This document shows, one piece after another, positions 24,290-31,518 of a DNA stretch of 32,243 nt (position 1 is its first letter; the number at the start of each line of letters is the position of its first letter). The notes below the pieces were generated by a model, which was not told the DNA's origin, ran no database searches, and worked only from the letters and a program-made list of their open reading frames with translations. Source of the stretch: an uncultured Pseudomonadota bacterium (lineage in GTDB: Bacteria; Pseudomonadota; Alphaproteobacteria; RF32; CAG-239); contig CASDYX010000017.1 of assembly GCA_949286215.1 (NCBI GenBank), positions 1 to 32,243 on the forward strand. Reading direction: 5' to 3'. The position numbers and the translations under genes are program-made.

Positions 24290-24587
24290 GTTCTGTTGCT
24301 AGGTGGCCCAAACCCCACTTACGACTATCCAAAGTCATAAGAATTTAGATTTGTCGCTTTAGACTAAGCAGCCAAAGCAACTGGAGCTACGTTATTATCG
24401 TTAGCATTCATTTTAATTTGAACCGATAACGGTGGTATCTCACCGGACACAGCTCATATCTTTACTGCTCCCAGTCAATCCTGTTTCACCCCCGAAGATT
24501 TTTATTTGGTGGAGGTGCCGGGTACTGCCCCCGGGTCCTAAAAGCCTATTTTATACTGCCTCTAGTGTCATAGCTGATTGCTCAGCA
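24290..24587 (-). ncRNA. ssrA: Two-piece (circularly permuted) tmRNA
   Basis: On the minus strand the acceptor piece comes first. It has a T arm CCGGG-GGCAGTA-CCCGG (24518-24534), then CACCTCC, A and encoded CCA at 24507-24509. A 13-nt intervening segment (24494-24506) follows, then the coding piece beginning GGGGGTG at 24493. These two seven-base ends pair with a G3-U70 wobble, the identity mark for alanyl-tRNA synthetase. The tag frame 24405-24364 reads ANDNNVAPVALAA and stops at TAG. Pieces are separated by RNA processing. Outer ends are approximate: the 5' end follows from the promoter, and the 3' end is taken near a GGGCC/GGCCC hairpin. Confidence 0.95.
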
Positions 24588-24593
24588 AAATGC

Positions 24594-24622
24594 AGTATAG
24601 CTTTAATCTTGTGAGATTTCAA
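24594..24622 (-). promoter_or_regulatory. Promoter for ssrA
   Basis: Minus strand TTGAAA, 17-nt spacer, TATACT. The -10 lies in one arm of an 8-bp inverted repeat (24552-24559 with 24592-24599). Confidence 0.75.
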
Positions 24623-24652
24623 GTGAATTAGTTGAGGCGAACAGATGTTTTA

Positions 24653-24680
24653 TTGACAAAAGGAGAATTGTTGCTAATAT
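24653..24680 (+). promoter_or_regulatory. Promoter for the nine-residue-repeat gene
   Basis: TTGACA, 16-nt spacer, TAATAT, about 48 nt before the ATG. The leader lacks a Shine-Dalgarno sequence. Confidence 0.7.
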
Positions 24681-24727
24681 TAGACCAATAATTTTATTTT
24701 TATGTCAAACTTAAAACTTATCTTATT

Positions 24728-25633
24728 ATGAAAGATTATGAAAAAAGGTTAGATTTTCTAACACCAGAACAGCATGACCAACTTTTATTTAGCCAGTTAA
24801 AAGAAGGTAAGATAAAAACTTTTTTGGGAATGGTTGGTAAAGGTTATGGCCTAACGCCTTTTATTTTGAATGCCTTAATTGATTTGGGGTATGAGAATTT
24901 GCTTCCGACGGTATTAAAGGCAAGTGTTCAATTATCAAACGGGTGCTATAATTTCTTATGTGTCTATTGGGGAAAGAAAAAAACTGAAGATTTTATGGTA
25001 GAGCAAAAGTACTACAGTTATATTAAAGAGACTTTTCCCGTAGATTCTTTGGTCGAGTATCACTTATGGGATATTTTGGCGCAAAGAGAAGAATTTGAAA
25101 CTTTGGCAAAAAATGGGCAATTTGATCTTTTGGCTAAGCGTGGGCAATATCAACTTTTGGTGAATTATGGTCAATTAGACTATGTGTGCCATAAGGGATT
25201 GTATAAATTTCTTATCCTTACCAAAGCAGGAATGGAAAGACTTGTTCAACTTAAAAAGTGGGCAGAATTTTTTGTGGGAATATCTTTAGCTCCGTATAAT
25301 GGTTTTTCTGTATCTGAAATTTTGGAAGTGCTGTGGACAAATGGTATGCAAAAGTTGTTGTTTGCAAAGTGTTATGATGAGTTCTTACTGAAAGAAAAAA
25401 AATACACCAAGCCTTATGTGGCAAACAAAAAGTGGGGAACTTTAGCTGCCTATGGTTTTTATGACGAGATTGATTGGGAAGATTATCTTGGTCAAGTCAT
25501 TGAGAGCAAAAAAGAAGATGTGTACAAAGAAGCCGTTGAGGCAAAAAATTGGGCTTTTCTGGCAAAGCATCAGCAACACAAGTTGCTTTTTAAGAAAGGA
25601 CAGCTCAAGTGGTGGTGGAAATCGTTCCGTTAA
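24728..25633 (+). CDS. Unrecognised protein with nine-residue repeats (301 aa)
   Basis: No known family is evident. The centre is built of a nine-residue unit, roughly aromatic-x-x-Leu-x-x-x-Gly-Gln: FETLAKNGQ (123-131), FDLLAKRGQ (132-140), YQLLVNYGQ (141-149), LDYVCHKGL (150-158), then YKFL. The unit recurs as WGTLAAYGF (236-244) and, at the C terminus, WAFLAKHQQ (275-283), HKLLFKKGQ (284-292) and LKWWWKSFR. A short regular unit like this suggests a solenoid-like stack used for binding. No signal peptide. The start has a TTGACA promoter but no ribosome binding site, like the other accessory genes. It is divergent from ssrA. Confidence 0.75.
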   Translation: MKDYEKRLDFLTPEQHDQLLFSQLKEGKIKTFLGMVGKGYGLTPFILNALIDLGYENLLPTVLKASVQLSNGCYNFLCVYWGKKKTEDFMVEQKYYSYIKETFPVDSLVEYHLWDILAQREEFETLAKNGQFDLLAKRGQYQLLVNYGQLDYVCHKGLYKFLILTKAGMERLVQLKKWAEFFVGISLAPYNGFSVSEILEVLWTNGMQKLLFAKCYDEFLLKEKKYTKPYVANKKWGTLAAYGFYDEIDWEDYLGQVIESKKEDVYKEAVEAKNWAFLAKHQQHKLLFKKGQLKWWWKSFR

Positions 25634-25650
25634 CTTTCTGAATTTAAAAT

Positions 25651-25682
25651 AAAAAAGTCAAAGTCTATCTTTGGCTTTTTTA
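25651..25682 (+). terminator. Terminator after the repeat-protein gene
   Basis: AAAAAGTCAAAG pairs with CTTTGGCTTTTT (one G-T pair) around a 5-nt loop and ends in a T run. Confidence 0.75.
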
Positions 25683-25737
25683 TTGGCTTTTAGAAAAATA
25701 GGTTTATACTTAATCTTAATATGACGGAGGATACACT

Positions 25738-26307
25738 ATGACGAAAGTTGCCATTTGGTGTCGAGAAAAAACAGAAAATCTGATTGGAGTTGGAAAAGAA
25801 ATTCCTTGGAATGTTCCATCTGACAGTCGCTTTTTTGCGGATGTGATTGCAGAACAAAATGTGGTGTTTGGGCGTAAAACATTTGAGACCATTCCGAAAC
25901 AAGTTTTGGAAAAATGTGAAGTTTGGGTGCTGTCTTCTCTTCAGCAGGAAGATGAGCAAATGCCCAAAAATGAACATTGGCTTTCAGATATTCGACATTT
26001 TAAGGAATTTGAAGAAGATTTATATATCGGTGGCGGGGCGCAGGTTTATGATGCTTTTGTGAACGGTGCACCGAAATTAATGCCGGATATTATTGTTGAT
26101 TGCGTTTATTCGAGCGAGATAAATTCTAAGCTCGAGGGTGAAAAAATTACCATTACACCATGTGTGGAAACCATGCGCAAAAAATATTTTAAGATTACGG
26201 ATGATTTTGAAAAAGATGGCGTGAGTGCCGCTCTTTGGGTGAAAAAAGGTGATTTTGTTGAGCAATCGGTTTTGAAACGTTTGTTGCTCTTACTCGAAAA
26301 TAGGTAA
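25738..26307 (+). CDS. folA: Dihydrofolate reductase
   Basis: Reduces dihydrofolate to tetrahydrofolate with NADPH. The family landmarks are present but divergent: IGVGKEIPWNVPSDSRFF, with the catalytic Asp in SDSRFF; VVFGRKTFETIP, matching the usual GRKTWESLP; VWVLSS; and LYIGGGAQVYDAF, the NADPH-binding Gly-Gly and Tyr. At 189 residues it is longer than the usual 160, with a C-terminal extension after LWVKKGDF. The start is supported by GGAGG. It stands alone between two terminators with no thyA beside it. Other DHFR-fold reductases (for example of the riboflavin or pterin type) are possible but less likely. Confidence 0.8.
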   Translation: MTKVAIWCREKTENLIGVGKEIPWNVPSDSRFFADVIAEQNVVFGRKTFETIPKQVLEKCEVWVLSSLQQEDEQMPKNEHWLSDIRHFKEFEEDLYIGGGAQVYDAFVNGAPKLMPDIIVDCVYSSEINSKLEGEKITITPCVETMRKKYFKITDDFEKDGVSAALWVKKGDFVEQSVLKRLLLLLENR

Positions 26308-26310
26308 ATG

Positions 26311-26345
26311 AAAACCCCGATATTCTGATATATCGGGGTTTTTTT
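26311..26345. terminator. Bidirectional terminator between folA and the next minus-strand gene
   Basis: AACCCCGATAT / ATATCGGGGTT perfect stem with a short loop, A run before and seven T after. Confidence 0.85.
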
Positions 26346-26354
26346 GGTGGAATC

Positions 26355-26711
26355 TTACTTTCTTGCATATTTCCAGCCTTTTTCTGTGGTTTTTAGCTCC
26401 AGCTGAATGCCGTTTAAGCAGATGTTATCTTCCAGAGGTTTGATTGTGGCGTGGCTTGCTTCAATGGTGCAGATGTTGCCAGAGCCCATATCAAAGATGA
26501 GATAACTTTTGCCGTCAGTACTTTTGTAACTGGCGCAGCAATAAGTGTGATTGGCACTTAAAAAGTAAGTTTTACGATTGGGGGAGATTTTTAATCTCTC
26601 CAGCGGCGTATCGGGAGCAATTGTGATGTTAAAACGCTCTTGAGCCGCTTTGAGTTGAGGGATGATTTTGTCGGCCTCAACATTTTTGCTTTGAAATCCT
26701 TTTGGTTTCAT
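26355..26711 (-). CDS. Unrecognised small protein (118 aa)
   Basis: Family unknown. The product is cytosolic (no signal peptide), beginning basic (MKPKGFQSKNVEADKII) and continuing as probable beta structure with YFLSANHTYCCASYKSTDGKSYLIFDMGSGNICTIE; it has a Cys-Cys pair and two more Cys, but no metal-site spacing I can name. The ATG has no Shine-Dalgarno sequence and follows an AT-rich leader. A TATTAT -10 word lies at 26769-26774 with a poor -35. It stands alone and ends at the bidirectional terminator shared with folA. Confidence 0.65.
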   Translation of the reverse strand: MKPKGFQSKNVEADKIIPQLKAAQERFNITIAPDTPLERLKISPNRKTYFLSANHTYCCASYKSTDGKSYLIFDMGSGNICTIEASHATIKPLEDNICLNGIQLELKTTEKGWKYARK

Positions 26712-26796
26712 ACGTCAAAAATTTTTAAGGGTTAATAAATATAGAAAAATAGTGTTATTGACGTTGTTATAATAGAAATTTTTTATTTTTCAAGAA

Positions 26797-26828
26797 AAAA
26801 ACGCCCAAACCAAAAATGATTGGGGCGC
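26797..26828 (-). terminator. Terminator for the gene at 26912
   Basis: On the minus strand CGCCC-CAA pairs with TTG-GGCG-type bases with a small bulge, then seven T. It lies 84 nt past the stop, leaving an apparently empty 3' untranslated region that holds GTTGCG/CGCAAC as a further weak dyad. Confidence 0.6.
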
Positions 26829-26911
26829 TGAATGTGTTTTCATAAGGTGTTTTTCAAGTTGCGGGGAGGTATCTCACGATAGCTGCACGCAACAGGTTAA
26901 TAAGATTGGAG

Positions 26912-27289
26912 TTATTTTTTTCTTATTTCCGCAAAGCGGTGGACGTTTTCCACTCTTTGGCGGAGGTAATGAATACCGTTGTATTCAAATTCTGTCAGGG
27001 GCGTCATAGACACCACATTAGCGGTATCAATGACTTCAACCTTGGATTTTTTGCCGGCTTCCTTGATGAGCGGGCGAACCGCAAATTGGGAGCCTGTTGT
27101 TATTTCTGCCCAGACCTTGACGGGGACATTTGGTTGTATCAGGTCTTTGCGGTTTCCTTTTCCTGTTTGCTTGGAAACCACCAAGGTAAAGGCCCCAACT
27201 TCTTTAATGTTTCTCCCGGTTGCAGCAATCATTGCTGACTTGCTAGCAGCTGCGTTCAAGTACTCCTGGTTAAGTTGTTTTTTACACAT
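26912..27289 (-). CDS. Unrecognised small protein (125 aa)
   Basis: Family unknown. The N terminus is polar and helical (CKKQLNQEYLNAAASKSAMIAATGR); the middle looks like beta strands (GAFTLVVSKQ, VPVKVWAEITTGSQFAV), and the end is basic (YLRQRVENVHRFAEIRKK). No signal peptide. A TATAAT word lies at 27333-27338 with only a weak -35. The leader has a compact GCCCC-ACTA-GGGGC hairpin 17 nt before the ATG and no Shine-Dalgarno sequence. The coding part is visibly more GC-rich than its flanks. It is one of the accessory minus-strand genes. Confidence 0.65.
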   Translation of the reverse strand: MCKKQLNQEYLNAAASKSAMIAATGRNIKEVGAFTLVVSKQTGKGNRKDLIQPNVPVKVWAEITTGSQFAVRPLIKEAGKKSKVEVIDTANVVSMTPLTEFEYNGIHYLRQRVENVHRFAEIRKK

Positions 27290-27416
27290 AATTGTAAATT
27301 TTTATGCCCCTAGTGGGGCGGTTAAACATATAATTATAAAATCGCTGAAAAGAATAAAAGCACAAATAAAATAAAAAAGCAAGCGAAAAATGACAAAAAT
27401 TTCAGAAAATATACAA

Positions 27417-27446
27417 AATGGCTTAAGCCGAAAGACTTAAGCCATT
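27417..27446 (-). terminator. Terminator for the gene at 27460
   Basis: A perfect 11-bp stem (AATGGCTTAAG / CTTAAGCCATT) with an 8-nt loop; the minus side continues TTGTATATTTT. Confidence 0.7.
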
Positions 27447-27459
27447 GGAATTGAAGAAT

Positions 27460-27822
27460 TTACTCCTTAGTTACCGGTTCAAATTTTGCAAAACTGTCTT
27501 GCTTGTGGAGTTTGAAAGTTTGTCCGGCGATTTTGGCCTCGCATATTTCTGCAAACTTCACATCTTCTGGATTGGTCAAAACCGCATTGTGCAAGGTTTC
27601 GCCAACCGCAAGCAACAGATATTTTTGTTGTTCTTGTTCATCTTGACAGCGGATATACCAGACGGCAACCTTTTGTCCTTTACCAAATTGGGAACATTTC
27701 TTTTGAAAAGTGGCCAAGCGGGTGTGGACTTGTGATGATTCAACATGAACTTTGAATTTTCCGGCAGCATAGCCCAATGCTGTATAAGCATCATGGCTGT
27801 TTAAATTCATTACTTCTTTCAT
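27460..27822 (-). CDS. Unrecognised small protein (120 aa)
   Basis: Family unknown. A cytosolic alpha/beta-looking protein: helix NSHDAYTALGYAAGKFKVHVE, then a Lys-rich linker, strand QKVAVWYIRCQDE, and helix KYLLLAVGETLHNAVL, followed by a second strand pair. No signal peptide and no metal motif. The promoter is TTGCCA-17-TTATAT, placed inside a perfect 14-bp inverted repeat (27851-27885). The ATG has no Shine-Dalgarno sequence. It shares the exact -35 word with the genes at 9348 and 10881, which points to a common mode of control. Confidence 0.65.
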   Translation of the reverse strand: MKEVMNLNSHDAYTALGYAAGKFKVHVESSQVHTRLATFQKKCSQFGKGQKVAVWYIRCQDEQEQQKYLLLAVGETLHNAVLTNPEDVKFAEICEAKIAGQTFKLHKQDSFAKFEPVTKE

Positions 27823-27850
27823 GATAATAAAATTTGGTTAGACATAATGA

Positions 27851-27895
27851 TAACTGCTTGTGCTGGATATAAGCACAAGCAGTTAGTTTTGGCAA
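27851..27895 (-). promoter_or_regulatory. Promoter (TTGCCA class) embedded in a 14-bp inverted repeat
   Basis: The -35 TTGCCA lies at 27890-27895 and the -10 TTATAT at 27867-27872, with 17 nt between. The arms TAACTGCTTGTGCT and AGCACAAGCAGTTA (27851-27864, 27872-27885) pair perfectly around a 7-nt loop that contains most of the -10. It could be an operator, or a terminator hairpin of the upstream minus-strand gene reused as a promoter. Confidence 0.6.
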
Positions 27896-27924
27896 GTCTT
27901 ATTCTATGGTGTTGATAGTTTATT

Positions 27925-28656
27925 TTAAGGAAGAAGGGTGATGATTGCACCAATGCTTAAAGGAATTGATAAATTATCATCAATTTCGAGTTTGTCTTCA
28001 TACATCTCGGCCATAGTTGCGGCAAAAGCGGCAATGATGCTAGCATAAGTGACCGGCAAAATCATGTTGCATAAAATCATAATGACTAATGCACTGAGGA
28101 AAAAGGCAACAGAGCCTTCTAAGGATTTGTATTTATAGAGTTTCCTTGTGCCATAGGCTTTGCCAAAAATAGCGGCACAAGTATCAGAAACAAGCATTAC
28201 GCTTAAGGCGACAACTGCAACGTTTGCCGGAAAGAGTAGGGTGCAGGCAATGGCCGCCAACATAACATAAGCTCCGCCGCTTAATTGCAGTTCATTGCGT
28301 TTGAGCTCTTTGTTGCGAAGTGCCTTGTAAAAAAGCAGACCAAAGGTTCTTCTTGCCCAACGCCATTTCTTGTAATTGCCATATTCCAAAATTACGTCGC
28401 CAATGAAAATAGTGGCAAAAATAGTGATGCAAATTGCCGGTTCTACAAAATAAATTAAAGCCGGAATCCAAAGTGAGCTCAAATGGATTAATTTGCGAAG
28501 GCACTCCTTTTTGAAGGATTTGTTGACATCAATGTGCAAATCAGCAGCTAGAACGCTGGGATTAAGTGCAGAATTGCGGAGTCGGTTGCGGTATTTGTCA
28601 ATATTGGCTTTGTAGGTGTCTATGTTTAGACGCAGTCCGTAGTGTCTGATTTTCAT
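27925..28656 (-). CDS. SEC59/DGK1/VTE5-type membrane lipid (polyprenol/diacylglycerol) kinase
   Basis: CTP-dependent kinases of this family phosphorylate dolichol, phytol or diacylglycerol; they are related to CdsA phosphatidate cytidylyltransferase. The start is taken at ATG 28656; a longer frame opens with TTG at 28680. A basic N-terminal region is followed by RKLIHLSSLWIPA, several membrane helices, SDTCAAIFGKAYG, KSLEGSVAFFLSA and a terminal EDKLEIDDNLSIPLSIG; these are the family's conserved blocks. About 243 residues and 6-7 helices. It lies upstream of no partner but next to a PAP2 phosphatase and an LtaS-like enzyme on the same strand, which suggests a shared lipid-linked substrate. 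Confidence 0.78.
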   Translation of the reverse strand: MKIRHYGLRLNIDTYKANIDKYRNRLRNSALNPSVLAADLHIDVNKSFKKECLRKLIHLSSLWIPALIYFVEPAICITIFATIFIGDVILEYGNYKKWRWARRTFGLLFYKALRNKELKRNELQLSGGAYVMLAAIACTLLFPANVAVVALSVMLVSDTCAAIFGKAYGTRKLYKYKSLEGSVAFFLSALVIMILCNMILPVTYASIIAAFAATMAEMYEDKLEIDDNLSIPLSIGAIITLLP

Positions 28657-28756
28657 GGTGTTTCTCAGTATTTTTTTCAAATTCTATTGTTTGATATCAT
28701 TATTTATTTGTAAAGTAAAGTCTCAAGCTGAGAATTTAATAACTCTTTGATAAAAA

Positions 28757-29446
28757 TCAATATCTTTTGAGAGAAATTTTTCTTACCAAATAATTTATTA
28801 TCATAATGACCATGAAGGCAGATATCATACTAAATACAGAATGAGAAAGAAAATGTTGACCGCGATACATTTGATAGGTGGCTGCAGTCCAACCTAAAAT
28901 GAGCCCTAAACTCAAGCCTAAAAGACGCTTCTTTCTATCGTTGAAGCAATAGTAGAGCGCCATAAAGGCAAAGCCGGCAGTGGCGTGTCCCGCCGGAAAA
29001 CAACGTCCCGGTTTGGGTTGAATAAAGTCTGCGGGGTAGTCTTCCAAGATTCTGACAAAAGGATAAAGCCCGTTGTAGATGTTGAGCTGATAGGGGCAAT
29101 AGACGTTGGTAAAATATTTGGCACTGGCAACAATTAACGGCACAAAAATAATACTCAACAGCATAATCAGGTAAGGCTGATTGTTTGTTCTTAAGTTTTT
29201 GCGTTTGATTGACAAGAGCAAGCGAATTAAACAAAAGACCGCCGTGGCAATTAAGACATTCTTTAATCCGGAATAAAAAATAAAACTCAGTTTCTTGTGC
29301 AAAGCCGGATAAATTAACCAGCGATTATTGGCTCGGTCAAAAAAATGTTCCTGCAAAATCACATCCCAATCAGTGTAATATTCCAGAGCTAAAACACCTA
29401 AAAGTAAGAGTGCGCCTATGCTTAAGCTGATGAGGAGTTTCTTCAT
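28757..29446 (-). CDS. PAP2-family lipid phosphatase
   Basis: A membrane phosphatase of 229 residues with about six helices. Motif 1 is Lys110-x6-Cys117-Pro118 (KYFTNVYCP), with Cys in place of the classical Arg; motif 2 is PAGH at 151-154; motif 3 is RGQHFLSH, with Arg195 and His202, but Ser follows where an Asp is usual. This variant layout is seen in PAP2 proteins near lipid A or phosphotransferase genes. It likely removes a phosphate from lipid A or an isoprenoid phosphate on the periplasmic face. AAGGAC precedes the ATG. It follows the LtaS-like gene by four bases, so both form an operon. Confidence 0.85.
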   Translation of the reverse strand: MKKLLISLSIGALLLLGVLALEYYTDWDVILQEHFFDRANNRWLIYPALHKKLSFIFYSGLKNVLIATAVFCLIRLLLSIKRKNLRTNNQPYLIMLLSIIFVPLIVASAKYFTNVYCPYQLNIYNGLYPFVRILEDYPADFIQPKPGRCFPAGHATAGFAFMALYYCFNDRKKRLLGLSLGLILGWTAATYQMYRGQHFLSHSVFSMISAFMVIMIINYLVRKISLKRY

Positions 29447-29450
29447 TTAG

Positions 29451-31316
29451 TTAGTCCTTGAGATTTTGTTTCCAATCCGCAGCTGTTTGATAGAAAGCAA
29501 CAGCTTCATTGAGTAACTCGCTTTGCTCCTGAGAGGATATCTCTTGCGGGTGGAAGGAGTGTTCTTTAATGGGTTTTAAGATGATGTCAATTCCGTCTTT
29601 GACATAGCCGATTTTTTGAAAATTGCTAACAAAAAAGCGACTTTCATAGTTAGGTGCAAGTGCATCTTGTCCATAAAAATGGCTTTCATAGTCAAAATTC
29701 AGTAAGCCTAAAATGGTCGGTAAAACGTCTAATTGGCTGACAGGTGTGTCTATCCTTTGGGCTTTTACCAGTTTTGGGGCATAGATAATCCAAGGAATAT
29801 GGTGGTCTTCGAGATTGATTTCCTCATCACCGGCGGCTCCGGCCGTGTGGTCGGCTACAAATACAAACAGAGTATTGTCAAACCAAGGTTTAGTCTTGGC
29901 TTGAGAGATAAATTCTCCAATGGCATAGTCTGCATATTTGACCCCGCCTTCGCGTCCGCCTTTGAGGTCTATTTTACCATCAGGGTAGGTGTAAGGACGG
30001 TGATTGGAGATTGTGAGTAAAAAGGTTAAAAACGGTTTGCCAGAGGCATAAGATTTATCGGCTTCTTTAATGACTTTGGCAAAAGTGTCTTCGTCAGAGG
30101 CACCCCAGGCATTGGCAAAGGTGATTTCATCTTCAGTCCAGGTGCCTCGGTCAATGACTTGAAAACCATTGTTGCCTAAAAAGTAATTCATATTATCAAA
30201 ATAACCAAAGCCACCGTATATCCACTTATTATCATAACCTTTTTTTGCAAAAATAGAACCTAGACTGTGAAGATTTTCATTCTCAGGACGGCGGACAATT
30301 GATTGACCAGGGAGCGGCGGAACACTCAGCGTAACCGCTTCAATCCCTCGAACCGAACGTGTGCCTGAGGCATAAGTATTGCTAAAAAATAAACCTTCTT
30401 GGCTGAGGTGGTCTAGGTTTGGTGTTATTTTATAGAGACCTGGGTAACGGTTTTCGGTTAAGAACTTAGAACTCATACTTTCCATTAACACAATGATGAC
30501 ATTGTGTTTTTGCTCCGGACGGGCGGTGCTGATATGACGGGTGATGTCTGTTTTATTCTTAAACGCAACATTGTTACCTTTGAATTTGTTTTGCAAAATC
30601 TCAACATTCGTTTTAGGGTCGTGAGTGATGTAAAAATCTGAGTAAGAAATTTCATTCTTAAGGTAAGCGCTAAACAAACTATAACGTCCGTTTTTAGAAA
30701 GCTCGTTGTTAAAGCGGTTGGTATTTACTTCTAAGTTGCTCATGTCAATATTATGATAAGCTAAAACGCAGATGAGCGCATAAACAAGCGTATAAAATAA
30801 GCGGCGAAAGAATTTTGGGGCTGCAATTTCAACAAATAACCAACGTTTGGTGAAGAAAACCGTTACAAAGGTGAGGGCAAGAAGCGTGCCTATTATGCTC
30901 CAGATAGGGTAAGATTCCGTAATATTGGCAATAACCTCATTGGTATAAACCAAATAGTCAACGGCTATAAAATTGAAGGCTGATTGAAATTCATCCCAGA
31001 ATATCCATGCTGCTGCTAACTCAAAATAGGTGGAGAAGACAAATAAACTGTATGAGAAAATTGTGAAAAATTTATCGAATTTTTGATTGACCCAAGATTG
31101 GGGTAAAAATAGTAAATAGAGTACAAAAGGTACCATACTAAACAAAAATGCAACCAGATTAGTTACAAGTAAAACACCTAAGGTTTTGATTATGGCAGTA
31201 AGTGAAAAATCCAAAACACTATAATTATTAATGGTTTGGCAGAGTAGATATATGCCGCTAGCGATTAATGTGAAGACTAAAAATGGTAGTAGGCGTCGAA
31301 CGAGGTACGTGTTCAT
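29451..31316 (-). CDS. LTA-synthase-family sulfatase-fold phosphotransferase
   Basis: The start at 31316 is favoured by GGGAGAGAAGAG just upstream; the frame could extend to 31340. About 621 residues: five N-terminal membrane helices (to about residue 195), a linker, then an extracytoplasmic alkaline-phosphatase-like domain. Metal and catalytic residues appear as VLMESMSS (Glu), the nucleophile Thr in ASGTRSVRG, and DHT in FVADHTAGA. Family members move phosphoglycerol from phosphatidylglycerol onto lipoteichoic acid or, in Gram-negatives, onto membrane-derived glucans (OpgB-like), or transfer phosphoethanolamine. The donor and acceptor are not shown. The paired PAP2 gene suggests linked lipid head-group chemistry. 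Confidence 0.87.
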   Translation of the reverse strand: MNTYLVRRLLPFLVFTLIASGIYLLCQTINNYSVLDFSLTAIIKTLGVLLVTNLVAFLFSMVPFVLYLLFLPQSWVNQKFDKFFTIFSYSLFVFSTYFELAAAWIFWDEFQSAFNFIAVDYLVYTNEVIANITESYPIWSIIGTLLALTFVTVFFTKRWLFVEIAAPKFFRRLFYTLVYALICVLAYHNIDMSNLEVNTNRFNNELSKNGRYSLFSAYLKNEISYSDFYITHDPKTNVEILQNKFKGNNVAFKNKTDITRHISTARPEQKHNVIIVLMESMSSKFLTENRYPGLYKITPNLDHLSQEGLFFSNTYASGTRSVRGIEAVTLSVPPLPGQSIVRRPENENLHSLGSIFAKKGYDNKWIYGGFGYFDNMNYFLGNNGFQVIDRGTWTEDEITFANAWGASDEDTFAKVIKEADKSYASGKPFLTFLLTISNHRPYTYPDGKIDLKGGREGGVKYADYAIGEFISQAKTKPWFDNTLFVFVADHTAGAAGDEEINLEDHHIPWIIYAPKLVKAQRIDTPVSQLDVLPTILGLLNFDYESHFYGQDALAPNYESRFFVSNFQKIGYVKDGIDIILKPIKEHSFHPQEISSQEQSELLNEAVAFYQTAADWKQNLKD

Positions 31317-31453
31317 CTCTTCTCTCCCGTAAATATTCATTAGCGTAATCTATATTAGTCTCAACTAATTGGCAATATTAAAGGAAAGTTATACAGTCCT
31401 AAATTTTAGGATGTATGATATTAGCCAAAATATAAAATCTTTCATAAATATAT

Positions 31454-31482
31454 TTGACTAATGGCAAATGATGTGCTAGATT
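31454..31482 (+). promoter_or_regulatory. Possible promoter for the cysteine-rich gene
   Basis: TTGACT, 17-nt spacer, TAGATT, about 30 nt before the GAGG-led ATG; TATAAC overlaps as an alternative -10. Confidence 0.4.
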
Positions 31483-31518
31483 ATAACTTGATAAGGTTCA
31501 GTTATAATGAGGTATATT

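Noticed and set aside
23779..24318. Longer sspB start at 24318
   Set aside because: It overlaps the ssrA 3' region and adds residues unlike any SspB; ATG 24261 has a purine-rich ribosome site and gives the normal MSEY-type start.
24432..24614. Short plus-strand ORF in the ssrA region
   Set aside because: It lies wholly over the tmRNA gene on the opposite strand and has no coding support.
27925..28680. CdsA phosphatidate cytidylyltransferase
   Set aside because: The order RKLIHL ... SDTCAAIFGK ... KSLEGS fits the SEC59/DGK1/VTE5 kinases better, and the CdsA C-terminal signature is not seen.
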